Shown here: positions 9,326 through 18,029 of the stretch, piece after piece
How positions within the stretch are numbered: the first letter of the stretch is position 1
How the letters are laid out: every line of letters begins with the position of its first letter
NCBI GenBank assembly: GCA_003599485.1
Contig: QZKM01000024.1
Location: 1 to 37,044, forward strand
DNA length: 37,044 nucleotides
Source of the DNA: Gammaproteobacteria bacterium
GTDB lineage: Bacteria > Pseudomonadota > Gammaproteobacteria > SURF-13
Reading direction: 5' to 3'
Made by a program: the position numbers and the translations under genes
The notes under the pieces: generated by a model
Told to the model about the DNA's origin: nothing
The model's database searches: none
What the model saw: the letters and a program-made list of their open reading frames with translations, nothing else

Positions 9326-10684
9326 ATGACCGGCGTGCTGTTATCCGTTCTCGGCTTTATCGTGACCCTGGGAATACTGGTTACAGTACACGAATTCGGC
9401 CATTTCTGGGTGGCGCGCAAACTGGGCGTCAAGGTGCTGCGCTTTTCCGTCGGCTTCGGCAGGCCGCTGTGGAGCGTGCGTGGCCGGCGCGATGACACCG
9501 AGTACGCCATCGGGGTGTTTCCGCTCGGCGGTTATGTGAAGATGCTTGATGAGCGCGAAGGGCCGGTGCGCGAGGAAGAGCTGGCGCGCGCCTTCAACCG
9601 CCAGAATGTCAAGGTGCGCTCCGCCATCGTGCTGGCCGGGCCGCTGTTCAATCTGGTGTTTGCGGTGCTGGCCTACTGGCTGTTGTTCAGCGCCGGCATC
9701 CCCGGCATCAAGCCGGTGCTGGGCGAGGTCGCGCCCGCGTCGGTGGCGGCGCAGGCCGGACTCGCGCCGGGCGATGAGATCGTGAGCGTGGACGGCAAAC
9801 CCACCCCGGCCTGGGACAGCGTGTTCATGGCCCTGCTCGGCAAGGCGCTGAGCCGTGAGCCGGTGACGCTGGAGACCGAGGCCGGCGGTGTGCGTCGTTC
9901 GCACGTGCTGCAACTCCGCGATGCCCCGGCGCAACTCGATCAAGGCGACTTGCTCGGCAAGCTGGGCATCCGGCCGGTACGCCTGCCCGTGCCTGCCGTG
10001 GTGGGCGTTGTGGAACGGGGCGGGGCGGCGGAGCAAGCCGGGTTGAAACCGGGCGACAGGCTGCTTCGCATCGCCGGTAAACCGATACAGGATTGGCGCG
10101 ACTGGGCCGCCTATGTAAGCGGGCATCCTGGCGCGGAGTTGCTACTGGAGATCGAACGCGCCGGACGGCCGCTCACGCTTACGCTGCGCCCTGCCGGAAG
10201 GCCGGTAGCGGGCAAGATCACGGGTTATGTCGGAGCCGCGCCGCAACCGGTCGAGCTGCCTGCTTCAATGCGCGCCGAGGTGCGATACTCTCCGCCCGTT
10301 GCGCTGGTGAAAGGAATGGAAAAGACCGCCCAGATGGCGGGATTGATGCTGAAAGTGCTGTGGAAGATGGTGACGGGCGAGGCCTCGCTGCAAAACCTGA
10401 GCGGCCCCTTGAGCATCGCGCAATTCGCGAGGCTGTCGGTAAGCGACGGCCTTGCGCCGTTTTTACAGTTTCTGGCGGTTATCAGCATCAGCCTGGGGGT
10501 GCTGAACCTGCTGCCGGTGCCGCTTTTGGACGGCGGCCACTTGATGTATTATCTTATAGAGGCCTGCAAGGGCAGCGCGGTATCGGAGCGGGTCCAGCTC
10601 GCGGGCCAGCAACTGGGGATTGTACTGCTTGCCTGCCTGACTTTAATCGCCTTGTATAACGACGTGACGCGTCTGTGGGGATAA
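9326..10684 (+). CDS. rseP: Site-2 intramembrane zinc protease RseP
   Basis: Cleaves the anti-sigma factor RseA within the membrane after DegS, releasing sigma-E in envelope stress; also clears signal-peptide remnants. It has the zinc motif HEFGH (His22, Glu23, His26) in the first membrane helix and the second active-site motif LLPVPLLDGGHLMYY near residue 400. Two PDZ domains lie between (VLGEVAPASVAAQAGLAPGD and VVERGGAAEQAGLKPGD). The ATG at 9326 gives 452 residues, close to E. coli RseP (450); an open frame continues upstream into dxr but gives no family-like sequence. It sits directly before bamA, whose product is itself linked to envelope stress. Confidence 0.97.
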   Translation: MTGVLLSVLGFIVTLGILVTVHEFGHFWVARKLGVKVLRFSVGFGRPLWSVRGRRDDTEYAIGVFPLGGYVKMLDEREGPVREEELARAFNRQNVKVRSAIVLAGPLFNLVFAVLAYWLLFSAGIPGIKPVLGEVAPASVAAQAGLAPGDEIVSVDGKPTPAWDSVFMALLGKALSREPVTLETEAGGVRRSHVLQLRDAPAQLDQGDLLGKLGIRPVRLPVPAVVGVVERGGAAEQAGLKPGDRLLRIAGKPIQDWRDWAAYVSGHPGAELLLEIERAGRPLTLTLRPAGRPVAGKITGYVGAAPQPVELPASMRAEVRYSPPVALVKGMEKTAQMAGLMLKVLWKMVTGEASLQNLSGPLSIAQFARLSVSDGLAPFLQFLAVISISLGVLNLLPVPLLDGGHLMYYLIEACKGSAVSERVQLAGQQLGIVLLACLTLIALYNDVTRLWG

Positions 10685-10710
10685 ACGCCGTGTTAAAGCA
10701 ACCAATAACA

Positions 10711-12993
10711 ATGAACAAGCTGTTGCGCGTCGTGTGGCTGTGCGCCGTGTTTACATCCACGGCCTGGGCGCTGGAGCCGTTCGTGGTCAAGGATATCCGC
10801 GTGGAGGGCCTGCAGCGCATTGCGGCGGGCACCCTCTTCAACTATCTGCCGCTCAAGGTGGGCGACACCCTGGACGAGGCGCGCTCGCAGGAGGCGATCC
10901 GCGCCTTGTTCAAGACCGGATTTTTCAAGGATGTGCGTCTGGAGCGCGACGGCGAGGTGCTGGTGGTGATCGTGGACGAGCGTCCGGCGATCGCCAGCAT
11001 CAAGTTCTTCGGCAACAAGGACATTGATACCGAGACGCTGACCAAGGCGTTGAAGGGACAGGGGCTGGCGGAGGGCGAGGTGTTCGATCGCGCGCTGCTG
11101 GACAAGATCGAGCAGGAACTGAAGCGCCAGTACTTCAGCCGCGGCAAATACGCGGTGAAGGTGACCACCACCGCGATGCCCCTGGAGCGTAACCGCATGG
11201 CGGTCACCATAGATATTTCGGAAGGCCGCGCCGCGCGCATCAAGGAGATCAACATCGTCGGCAACCAGGCATTCCCCGACGAGGACCTGCTGGATGAATT
11301 CCAGCTTACCACGCCCACGCTGATCTCGTTTTATACCGACAGCGACCAGTATTCCAAGCAAAAACTCTCCGCCGATCTGGAAACGCTGCGTTCGTTTTAT
11401 CTGGATCGCGGGTACATCAATTTCAACATTGACTCCACCCAGGTCTCGATCACGCCGGACAAACAGGATATCTACATCACCATCAACGTCACGGAAGGCG
11501 ACGTGTTCACCGTCAAGGAAACCAGGCTCGCGGGAGAACTGGTGGTGCCGGAAGAAGACATCGCTAAACTGATTGAGGTGGAAAAAGGCGGTGTGTTTTC
11601 GCGCAAGGCGGCCACGGAGTCGAGCGCCAGGATCACCGAGCGGCTGGGCGAGGAGGGTTATGCCTTCGCCAACGTGAATATCATTCCGGACATCATCCAG
11701 GCGGATAAGCAGGTGGGGCTCACCTTCTTCGTGGACCCGGGCAAGCGGGTGTACGTGCGGCGCATCAACTTCGCGGGCAACACCAAGACGCGCGACGAAG
11801 TGCTGCGGCGCGAGATGCGCCAGGTGGAGGGCGGCTGGATCTCAACGGAAAAGGTCAAACGCTCGCGCGCGCGCCTGGAAAAGCTCGGCTATTTTGAAGA
11901 GGTCAACGTAGAGACTCCCGCCGTGCCCGGCACGGCCGACCAGGTGGACGCGAACTTCACCGTGGTGGAAAAACCGTCGGGTAACCTGCTGGCGGGTCTG
12001 GGCTTCTCCCAGTCGCAGGGCATTATTTTCAACACCAGCGTGAGCCAGGAAAACTTTCTCGGCAGCGGCAAGCGCGTGAATTTCGCCTTCAACAACAGTG
12101 ACGTCAATACCACCTACAGCTTCGGCTATACCAATCCCTATTACACGCTGGATGGGGTGAGCCGCGGCTTCAGCCTGTTTTCCAGAAAGACCGATGCGGA
12201 CGAGGCCAACATCGCGCAATATACCACGGACACGCTGGGCGGTTTTGTCAACTTCGGCATTCCGGTTACCGAGTTTGACAGTGTGCAACTGGGCCTCGGT
12301 TACGAAAACATAGATATCAAGACCGGCACGGAGACACCAGCCGAATTCCGCAACTTCCTGGCCGCAAACGATACCGGTTTTGACGCAGTCAAGCTGTCCG
12401 CCGGCTGGGCGCATGACACGCGTGACCGCGCGGTGTTCGCCACGCAAGGCGTATTGCAGAATTTTTCGGCGGAACTGGGCGCGCCCGGCGGCAATATGCA
12501 GTATTATAAGGCGAGTTACCGCCACCAGTGGTTGCGTCCACTGGGCAAGCGCTGGGGTATCATGCTCAACGGCGACGTGGGTTATGGAGACGGCTACGGC
12601 GACACCACGGAACTTCCGTTTTTTGAGAATTTCTACAGCGGCGGCCCGCGTTCGGTGCGCGGCTTCAAGGAAAACAGCCTGGGTCCGCGCAGCGCCTCCA
12701 CCGGCCGGCCGCTGGGCGGCAATATGCGCCTGGTGGGCAACGCGGAACTGATTTTCCCCACGCCGTTTGTCAAGGACAGCAAGAGCGTGCGCCTGAGCGG
12801 GTTTCTGGACGCGGGGGGTGTATTCAGCAATCAAACCGGTTATGATTCCGGCGGGTTCCGTTATTCCACCGGCGTTAGCGGCCAATGGTTGTCCCCGCTC
12901 GGCGCGCTCACCGTGAGCATCGCCGTGCCGCTCAATGACAAGGGAACGGACGAGACGCAGATATTCCAATTTACCTTTGGCGCGCCTTTTTGA
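10711..12993 (+). CDS. bamA: Outer membrane protein assembly factor BamA
   Basis: Core of the BAM complex that folds beta-barrel proteins into the outer membrane. Start chosen at ATG 10711, giving a signal peptide (MNKLLRVVWLCAVFTSTAWA) and a 760-residue protein; upstream in-frame GTGs at 10675 and 10690 add only a non-family extension. Five POTRA domains follow (the first begins FVVKDIRVEGLQRIAAGTLF), then the 16-strand barrel with the conserved SVRGFKENSLGPR near residue 648. The chain ends FTFGAPF with the C-terminal Phe typical of outer-membrane barrels. Its stop codon lies at the left border of a multi-hairpin repeat that separates it from skp. Confidence 0.98.
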   Translation: MNKLLRVVWLCAVFTSTAWALEPFVVKDIRVEGLQRIAAGTLFNYLPLKVGDTLDEARSQEAIRALFKTGFFKDVRLERDGEVLVVIVDERPAIASIKFFGNKDIDTETLTKALKGQGLAEGEVFDRALLDKIEQELKRQYFSRGKYAVKVTTTAMPLERNRMAVTIDISEGRAARIKEINIVGNQAFPDEDLLDEFQLTTPTLISFYTDSDQYSKQKLSADLETLRSFYLDRGYINFNIDSTQVSITPDKQDIYITINVTEGDVFTVKETRLAGELVVPEEDIAKLIEVEKGGVFSRKAATESSARITERLGEEGYAFANVNIIPDIIQADKQVGLTFFVDPGKRVYVRRINFAGNTKTRDEVLRREMRQVEGGWISTEKVKRSRARLEKLGYFEEVNVETPAVPGTADQVDANFTVVEKPSGNLLAGLGFSQSQGIIFNTSVSQENFLGSGKRVNFAFNNSDVNTTYSFGYTNPYYTLDGVSRGFSLFSRKTDADEANIAQYTTDTLGGFVNFGIPVTEFDSVQLGLGYENIDIKTGTETPAEFRNFLAANDTGFDAVKLSAGWAHDTRDRAVFATQGVLQNFSAELGAPGGNMQYYKASYRHQWLRPLGKRWGIMLNGDVGYGDGYGDTTELPFFENFYSGGPRSVRGFKENSLGPRSASTGRPLGGNMRLVGNAELIFPTPFVKDSKSVRLSGFLDAGGVFSNQTGYDSGGFRYSTGVSGQWLSPLGALTVSIAVPLNDKGTDETQIFQFTFGAPF

Positions 12994-13145
12994 GGAAGCT
13001 CTGAATAAGCCCATCCTGGACTTCTCAGAGCACGAAAAGCAAAAACGCGGTTTTTGCTTTTCTTCATTTTTCAAACACTTCGTGTTTGAAAAATGGCGGC
13101 ACCTCCCTGTGCCGCAGGAACTTCTGGTTTAATCAGGAGTTCCCT
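12991..13145 (+). repeat. Multi-hairpin repeat, copy A (bamA-skp junction)
   Basis: About 150 bases made of successive hairpins: a bulged stem at 12998-13031; a perfect 13-bp stem at 13034-13062 with loop GCG; a 14-bp stem at 13065-13095 with loop TTC; a 7-bp stem at 13096-13115; and a 10-bp stem with one G-U at 13117-13143. The two ends are imperfect inverted repeats of each other (AGGAAGCTCTGAATAA at the left; AGGGAACTCCTGATTAA read from the right). A second copy without the last hairpin lies at 29418-29533 on the other strand. It resembles a non-autonomous, MITE-like element; no transposase is nearby. Confidence 0.8.
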
Positions 13146-13168
13146 AATTTATTTTTAGGAGTCGAAAC

Positions 13169-13723
13169 TTGAAACGATTGCTATTGATTCTGCTGATTGG
13201 ATTTTGTTCGGTGGCGGCGGGCGCCGAATTGAAGGTGGGCTTTGTAAACACCGACAAGATACTGGAAGAGTCGCCGCAAGCCAAGGCGGCGGACGAGCGC
13301 CTGAAGAAGGAGTTCACGGCGCGCGACAAGAAGCTCATCGAAACCCGGAAGGAAATCAGGACGCTGGAGGAGAAACTTGCCAAGGATGCGGCGGTAATGA
13401 GCGAGGCGGAGCGTATGAAGGCGGAGCGTGACATTATCTCGCGCAAACGCGATGTAAAACGCGCACAGGATGAATTTGACGACGACTTTAATCTGCGCCG
13501 CAACGAAGAGTTGAGCAAGGTGCGGAAAACCGTGTTTGACGCCATCGTGGCGCTGGCCAAACAGGATGGCTTTGATCTGGTGTTGAGCGGCGGCGTGGTG
13601 TTCGCGGCAGAGCGCGTTGACATCACCGACAAGGTGCTGGAGCGCCTCAAGAGTTCCGCCGGCGCTTCGACCGGCGGCTCAACCGGCGCCGCAAGCAGCG
13701 GCGCGGCCAATCCCAAACTCTGA
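13169..13723 (+). CDS. skp: Periplasmic chaperone Skp/OmpH
   Basis: Holds unfolded outer-membrane proteins in the periplasm and delivers them to BAM. The start is TTG at 13169, preceded by TTTAGGAG, giving a signal peptide (MKRLLLILLIGFCSVAAGA). The mature part starts ELKVGFVNTDKILEESPQAK and is dominated by charged coiled-coil helices (residues about 40-130), as expected for the tentacles of the trimer. It ends in a Gly/Ser/Ala-rich tail. The 184 residues are slightly more than in E. coli (161). It lies between the BamA repeat and lpxD. Confidence 0.94.
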   Translation: MKRLLLILLIGFCSVAAGAELKVGFVNTDKILEESPQAKAADERLKKEFTARDKKLIETRKEIRTLEEKLAKDAAVMSEAERMKAERDIISRKRDVKRAQDEFDDDFNLRRNEELSKVRKTVFDAIVALAKQDGFDLVLSGGVVFAAERVDITDKVLERLKSSAGASTGGSTGAASSGAANPKL

Positions 13724-13738
13724 TATGGGCGTAGCGCG

Positions 13739-14758
13739 GTGGCGCACACCCTGGGAGAGCTGGCGCGCCATATCGGCGCGGAGTTACAAGGCGATCCCTC
13801 CTGCCTGATTCGCGCCGTTGCGGGATTGCAGCAGGCCGGGCCGGGCGATGTGAGTTTTCTCGCCCATACACGTTATCTCAAGCACCTTGCCACTACCCGC
13901 GCCTCTGCGGTGATTCTGGACGCTGCGCACCGCGCGCACTGCCGGGTATCCGCGCTGGTGGTGGAAAATCCGCTTCTGTCCTACGCCCGCGCCGCGGCGT
14001 TGCTTCATCCCGAAGCCATGCCCGCGCCCGGTATCCATCCCAGCGCCGCTGTCGGCGCCGGATGCCGCATCCACGCCAGCGCCTCGGTGGGCGCGCAGTG
14101 CGTGGTGGAGCAGGGTGTGGAAATCGGCGCTGACGCGGTAATAGGACCGGCTTGCGTGATAGGCCGCGACTGTGTGATCGGCGAGGGCAGCCGCCTGCTG
14201 GCGCAGGTCACGCTGTGTCACGGCACGCGCATCGGCAAGCGCACGCTGATCCATCCCGGCGCGGTGATCGGCAGCGACGGTTTCGGTCTCGCGCCGGATC
14301 GGGGCGCATGGGTCAAGATACCTCAGCTTGGCGGCGTGCGTATCGGCGATGATGTGGAAATCGGCGCCAACACCACCATAGACCGCGGCGCGCTGGAAGA
14401 CACCGTAATCGAGGATGGCGTCAAGCTCGACAATCAGATTCAGATCGCGCACAACGTGCGCATCGGCGCGCATACCGCGATTGCGGCCTGCACGGGCGTC
14501 GCCGGCAGCGCGCGCATCGGTAAACGCTGCCAGATCGGCGGCGGCGCGGGCATCGCCGGCCATATTGAAATAACGGACGATGTGATTATTACCGGCATGG
14601 CGATGGTGACCAAATCCATCACCCGGCCGGGCGTGTATTCCTCCGGCATGCCAGCGCAGGAGAACGCGCTGTGGCACAGACAGGTCGTGCGCCTGCGCCA
14701 GCTGGACGGCATCGCTGAGCGCCTGAAGAATCTGGAAAATCGTTTACAGGAAAAATAA
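13739..14758 (+). CDS. lpxD: UDP-3-O-acylglucosamine N-acyltransferase
   Basis: Third step of lipid A synthesis: transfers a hydroxyacyl chain from ACP to the 2-amino group of UDP-3-O-acylglucosamine. The 339-residue protein has the N-terminal uridine-binding domain ([20 protein letters not shown]) and then a left-handed beta-helix of hexapeptide repeats, from about residue 100 ([20 protein letters not shown]) to 270, including [11 protein letters not shown] and the catalytic-His region [20 protein letters not shown]. The start is GTG at 13739, 15 bases after skp, with a weak ribosome site. fabZ begins on the next base after the stop codon. Confidence 0.97.
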   Translation: MAHTLGELARHIGAELQGDPSCLIRAVAGLQQAGPGDVSFLAHTRYLKHLATTRASAVILDAAHRAHCRVSALVVENPLLSYARAAALLHPEAMPAPGIHPSAAVGAGCRIHASASVGAQCVVEQGVEIGADAVIGPACVIGRDCVIGEGSRLLAQVTLCHGTRIGKRTLIHPGAVIGSDGFGLAPDRGAWVKIPQLGGVRIGDDVEIGANTTIDRGALEDTVIEDGVKLDNQIQIAHNVRIGAHTAIAACTGVAGSARIGKRCQIGGGAGIAGHIEITDDVIITGMAMVTKSITRPGVYSSGMPAQENALWHRQVVRLRQLDGIAERLKNLENRLQEK

Positions 14759-15214
14759 ATGTCAACCGTCATGGATATCCAACAGGTGCTCAAGCTTCTG
14801 CCGCACCGCTACCCGTTCCTGCTGATAGACAGGGTGTTGTCGTATACCCCGGCCCAGTCGCTCACCGCGCTCAAGAACGTGACCTGCAATGAGCCGTTTT
14901 TCCCCGGCCATTTTCCCCAGCGCCCGGTGATGCCCGGCGTGCTGATCGTGGAGGCGATGGCGCAGGCCACCGGATTGCTGGCCTATGCGGGCAGCCAGGC
15001 TCAATCTGCAAACCCGGGCTTGTACTATCTGGTCGGCATAGACGATGCGCGCTTCAAGCAACCGGTGCAGCCGGGCGATCAACTCATCATCGAGGTGGTG
15101 CTGGAGCGCAACATGCGCGACGTGTGGAAATTCAACGGTACGGCCAAGGTGGACGGCAAGCTGGCGGCCAGCGCCGTCATCCTGTGCGCGCGCGGGAAAG
15201 ACGAAGTTGATTGA
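14759..15214 (+). CDS. fabZ: 3-hydroxyacyl-ACP dehydratase FabZ
   Basis: Dehydrates beta-hydroxyacyl-ACP in the fatty acid elongation cycle and competes with LpxA for hydroxymyristoyl-ACP, balancing phospholipid against lipid A. The hot-dog fold motifs are intact: [14 protein letters not shown] with the catalytic His, and [20 protein letters not shown] with the catalytic Glu. Length is 151 residues from ATG 14759, which has AGGAA 7 bases upstream; ATG 14771 is a possible shorter start. It overlaps the lpxA start by 8 bases. Confidence 0.97.
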   Translation: MSTVMDIQQVLKLLPHRYPFLLIDRVLSYTPAQSLTALKNVTCNEPFFPGHFPQRPVMPGVLIVEAMAQATGLLAYAGSQAQSANPGLYYLVGIDDARFKQPVQPGDQLIIEVVLERNMRDVWKFNGTAKVDGKLAASAVILCARGKDEVD

Positions 15215-15977
15215 CGCGCGCGCGGTGATCGCCCCGGACGCCAGAATCGGGGACGGCGTTATGGTCGGGCCTTATAGCGTCATCGGCTCCGGCGTCGAGA
15301 TCGGAGCGGGGACCTGGATCGGGCCGCACGTGGTCATTAACGGCCCCACGCGGATCGGGCGCGACAATAAAATCTATCAGTTCGCCTCGCTGGGCGATGC
15401 TCCGCAGGACAAAAAATACGCAGGCGAAAATACCCGGCTTGAGATCGGCGACCGTAACGTGATCCGCGAATACTGCACCATCAACCGCGGAACAGCGCAG
15501 GACAAAGGCGTCACCCGCATCGGCCACGACAACTGGATCATGGCCTATGCGCATATCGCGCATGACTGCGTGATCGGCGATCAGACCATCTTCGCCAACG
15601 CCGCCTCGCTCGCGGGACACGTCACGGTGGGTGATTACGCCATCCTCGGCGGCTTTACCCTGGTGCACCAGTTCTGCGCCATCGGCGCGCACTGTTTTTG
15701 TGGCATGGGCAGCGTGATCTCCATGGACGTGCCGCCCTACGTCATGGTCTCCGGCCATCCCGCCCGGCCGCATGGCATTAACAGCGAAGGCCTGAAGCGG
15801 CGCGGCTTCAGCGCCGAGGCGCTGCGCGCGCTGCGCGAGGCGTACAAGCTTATTTATAAATCCAGTCTCACGCTGAGCGAGGCACGCGAACAGATCGCGG
15901 CCAAGGCCGCTGAGCATCCGGAACTGGAACTGCTCGCGCGCTTTCTGGAGCAGAGTCAGAGGGGGATAGTCAGATGA
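15207..15977 (+). CDS. lpxA: UDP-N-acetylglucosamine O-acyltransferase
   Basis: First step of lipid A synthesis: transfers a hydroxyacyl group from ACP to UDP-GlcNAc. The start is assigned to TTG 15207 inside the fabZ end, because this gives the conserved N-terminus (M)[17 protein letters not shown]; an open frame extends further upstream but only as a shadow of fabZ. The 256 residues form hexapeptide repeats ([20 protein letters not shown]), include the catalytic His in [13 protein letters not shown], and end with the helical C-terminal domain. The stop runs straight into a G/A-rich repeat. Confidence 0.96.
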   Translation: MIDARAVIAPDARIGDGVMVGPYSVIGSGVEIGAGTWIGPHVVINGPTRIGRDNKIYQFASLGDAPQDKKYAGENTRLEIGDRNVIREYCTINRGTAQDKGVTRIGHDNWIMAYAHIAHDCVIGDQTIFANAASLAGHVTVGDYAILGGFTLVHQFCAIGAHCFCGMGSVISMDVPPYVMVSGHPARPHGINSEGLKRRGFSAEALRALREAYKLIYKSSLTLSEAREQIAAKAAEHPELELLARFLEQSQRGIVR

Positions 15978-16063
15978 AGGGCAAAGGGCAAAGGGCAAAG
16001 GACAAAGGCGATGAAAGTTCATTTTTGTTTTTCTCCTTCCCCTTTTCCCTTTTCCCTTTTCCC
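15978..16063. repeat. Purine/pyrimidine inverted-arm spacer between lpxA and lpxB
   Basis: The left arm begins right after the lpxA stop: three GGG tracts spaced by CAAA, then two GG tracts. The right arm, 16033-16063, has four C-tracts separated by TTTT; bases 16039-16063 fit the G-quadruplex pattern on the minus strand. The arms can pair imperfectly. It has the same design as 6414-6501 before uppS. No gene is seen in it. Confidence 0.75.
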
Positions 16064-16074
16064 TGTTTTGTTAC

Positions 16075-17292
16075 ATGCGCATCGGCATAGTCGCAGGCGA
16101 GGCTTCAGGTGATTTACTGGCCGCGGGGTTGATCCGCGCCTTGCAGAAGCGCGTGCCGGATGTTCAGTTCGAAGGCATCGCCGGGCCGCGCATGATACAG
16201 GCGGGGTGCAAGGCGCTCGCTCCGGCGGAACGCCTCGCGGTGATGGGGTTGTTCGAGGTGCTGGGGCGTTATCGTGAGTTGCGCGCGCTGCGCTCCGAGA
16301 CGGTGCGCCATTTTATCCGCCATCCGCCCGATGTGTTTATCGGCGTGGACGCTCCGGACTTCAATCTCGGTCTGGAGCACGCGCTGCGTCAGGCTGGTGT
16401 AACCACGGTGCACTACGTCAGCCCGTCGGTGTGGGCCTGGCGCCAATATCGCATTAAAAAGATCGCGCGCTCCGTGGACCTGATGCTGACCCTGTTTCCG
16501 TTCGAGGCCGAGTTTTATGCGCGCCATCGGGATTCTCCAGCGCCGCACACGGATGTGCCAGTGTCGCGGGAGGCAGGATGCCGGAAGCGACTGCCGGTGA
16601 GTTTCGTGGGCCATCCATTGGCGGACAGTATCCCGCTGGAGGAACAGGAGGAAGAACGGCGCAGATTGCGCGGCGAATTCGGTTTTGCCGCCGATGCGAA
16701 AGTCATCGCACTGCTGCCCGGCAGCCGGGAAGGAGAATTGAAACGCCTGGCGCAGCCATTCCTGGAAACCGCGCTGTGGTGCAGCCAGCGCCGGCCTGGT
16801 GTGCAATTCGTGGCACCCATGGCAAACAAGGCGGCGCGTGAGATAGTTGAGCGGGCAAGACTGGACATCGCTCCGCAATTGCCCGTGGTGCTGCTGGATG
16901 GGCGGGCGCAGGACGCCCTGCGCGCGGCGGACGCGGTATTGGTGGCCTCCGGCACCGCGGCGCTGGAGGCGCTGCTGATGAAACGGCCCATGGTGGTGGC
17001 GTACCGAGTGGCTGCGTTGACTGCATTCCTGCTCAAGCACTTCTTGTTCAAGGCGCCGTATTTTTCACTGCCCAATCTGCTCGCCGGGCGCATGCTGGCG
17101 CCGGAGTTCAGTCAGCATCAGGTGACGGCGGAGAATCTCGGCGCGGCCTTGTTGCGCTATCTTGACGGCCCGGAACAGGTTGCTGCACTGCGTGAAGAAT
17201 TTTCCCGGATACATCGCACCTTGCGCCGCAACGCCAGCGAACAGGCGGCGCAAGCGGTGCTGGAATTGCTGCATGCGCGAGGTGGAGCATGA
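16075..17292 (+). CDS. lpxB: Lipid-A-disaccharide synthase with a repeat-derived insertion
   Basis: Joins UDP-2,3-diacylglucosamine and lipid X to form the lipid A disaccharide at the inner membrane face. The GT19 signature starts at once ([20 protein letters not shown]), followed by [44 protein letters not shown] and [15 protein letters not shown]. It has 405 residues, against 382 in E. coli. The excess is explained by about 21 residues at 152-172, between FYARH and [12 protein letters not shown], encoded by a short repeat (16540-16584) shared with the end of rnhB. The reading frame is kept and all core motifs are present, so the enzyme is probably functional. The ATG has no clear ribosome site and follows a C/T-rich repeat; the stop overlaps rnhB (ATGA). 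Confidence 0.96.
   Translation: MRIGIVAGEASGDLLAAGLIRALQKRVPDVQFEGIAGPRMIQAGCKALAPAERLAVMGLFEVLGRYRELRALRSETVRHFIRHPPDVFIGVDAPDFNLGLEHALRQAGVTTVHYVSPSVWAWRQYRIKKIARSVDLMLTLFPFEAEFYARHRDSPAPHTDVPVSREAGCRKRLPVSFVGHPLADSIPLEEQEEERRRLRGEFGFAADAKVIALLPGSREGELKRLAQPFLETALWCSQRRPGVQFVAPMANKAAREIVERARLDIAPQLPVVLLDGRAQDALRAADAVLVASGTAALEALLMKRPMVVAYRVAALTAFLLKHFLFKAPYFSLPNLLAGRMLAPEFSQHQVTAENLGAALLRYLDGPEQVAALREEFSRIHRTLRRNASEQAAQAVLELLHARGGA
16540..16584 (+). repeat. Short intragenic repeat inside lpxB
   Basis: A 34-base core at 16540-16573 matches 17914-17947 in rnhB at 33 of 34 positions, followed directly by an 11-base tail (CAGGATGCCGG) that in the rnhB copy lies 51 bases further on. The core can fold as CCGCACAC paired with GTGT-C-GCGG. 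It is translated within LpxB as [14 protein letters not shown]. It resembles in behaviour the palindromic elements known inside Rickettsia genes, though no relation is claimed. Confidence 0.8.
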
Positions 17293-18029
17293 GCCGCGCC
17301 CAGTTGCTCGCGGCGGGCGCCGCGCAGGGCAATTTTGGTTTCGCCGCGCCGCACGGCCTGGTGGCCGGCGTGGACGAGGCAGGGCGAGGTCCGCTGGCCG
17401 GCCCGGTGTACGCCGCCGCGGTGATACTCAATCCTGCACAACCCATCGCCGGTCTGGCCGACTCCAAGACGCTGGATGCAGCCACGCGCGCCAGGCTGGA
17501 TGCGGAGATACGCGCGCGCGCCCTGGCCTGGGCCACGGGTTCGGCCAGCGTGCAGGAGATAGATCAGTTGAATATTCTACGCGCTACCTTGCTCGCCATG
17601 CAGCGCGCGGTGGCGGGATTGCGCGTGGCGCCGCGCTATGTGCTGGTGGACGGCAACCAGTGCCCGGCGTTGAGTTTTCCGGTGGTATCCGTTATCAAGG
17701 GCGATGCGCGCTATGCCAGCATCAGCGCCGCTTCGATACTGGCCAAGGTGGCGCGCGACCGGGTGATGGCCGAGTTGGACAGAAGCTATCCCGGTTATGG
17801 CTTTGCGGAACATAAAGGCTACGGCACGGCGCAACACCTGCACGCCCTGCGCAACCTGGGTGTCACCCCGGAGCACAGGTGTTCGTTTGCGCCGGTGCGT
17901 GATTGTATGACCGGCGCCGCACACGGACGTGCCAGTGTCGCGGGAGGGTCGCTCCTGCACGTCCCTGCGCCCGCGGCATTGGGTCGTCCTGCCCGGAACA
18001 GGATGCCGGGAACGACAGGCCGGACATGA
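17289..18029 (+). CDS. rnhB: Ribonuclease HII with repeat-derived C-terminal extension
   Basis: Cleaves RNA in RNA-DNA hybrids and removes single ribonucleotides from DNA. The active-site motif [20 protein letters not shown] is present, followed by VDGNQCPAL and [20 protein letters not shown]. The family normally ends near CSFAPVRDC, here at residue 206; this protein continues 40 more residues to 246, all encoded by a short repeat (17914-18010) and its flanks. The stop falls as ATGA over the dnaE start. Start is the ATG overlapping the lpxB stop. The enzyme core is intact; the tail is probably tolerated rather than functional. Confidence 0.95.
   Translation: MSRAQLLAAGAAQGNFGFAAPHGLVAGVDEAGRGPLAGPVYAAAVILNPAQPIAGLADSKTLDAATRARLDAEIRARALAWATGSASVQEIDQLNILRATLLAMQRAVAGLRVAPRYVLVDGNQCPALSFPVVSVIKGDARYASISAASILAKVARDRVMAELDRSYPGYGFAEHKGYGTAQHLHALRNLGVTPEHRCSFAPVRDCMTGAAHGRASVAGGSLLHVPAPAALGRPARNRMPGTTGRT
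17914..18010 (+). repeat. Short repeat at the 3' end of rnhB, longer copy
   Basis: The same 34-base core as in lpxB (17914-17947) and the same 11-base tail (17999-18009), here separated by 51 bases that are missing from the lpxB copy. In rnhB the core is read in another frame ([12 protein letters not shown]) than in lpxB ([11 protein letters not shown]). The 51-base difference is a multiple of three. Confidence 0.8.

Noticed and set aside
10675-10710. Earlier GTG starts for bamA
   Set aside because: They add residues before a good signal peptide; ATG 10711 gives a normal BamA start.
11842-13074. 410-codon minus-strand frame opposite bamA
   Set aside because: Shadow of bamA; its first residues come from the hairpin repeat and there is no recognisable domain.
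15970-16074. Possible CRISPR-like array in the repeated G-tract region
   Set aside because: Units are only about 7 bases with no spacers; this is tandem/inverted low-complexity DNA.
17903-18025. Upstream extension of dnaE by 41 codons
   Set aside because: The extra part is read through the rnhB repeat, gives no PHP-domain similarity and would overlap rnhB by over 120 bases.
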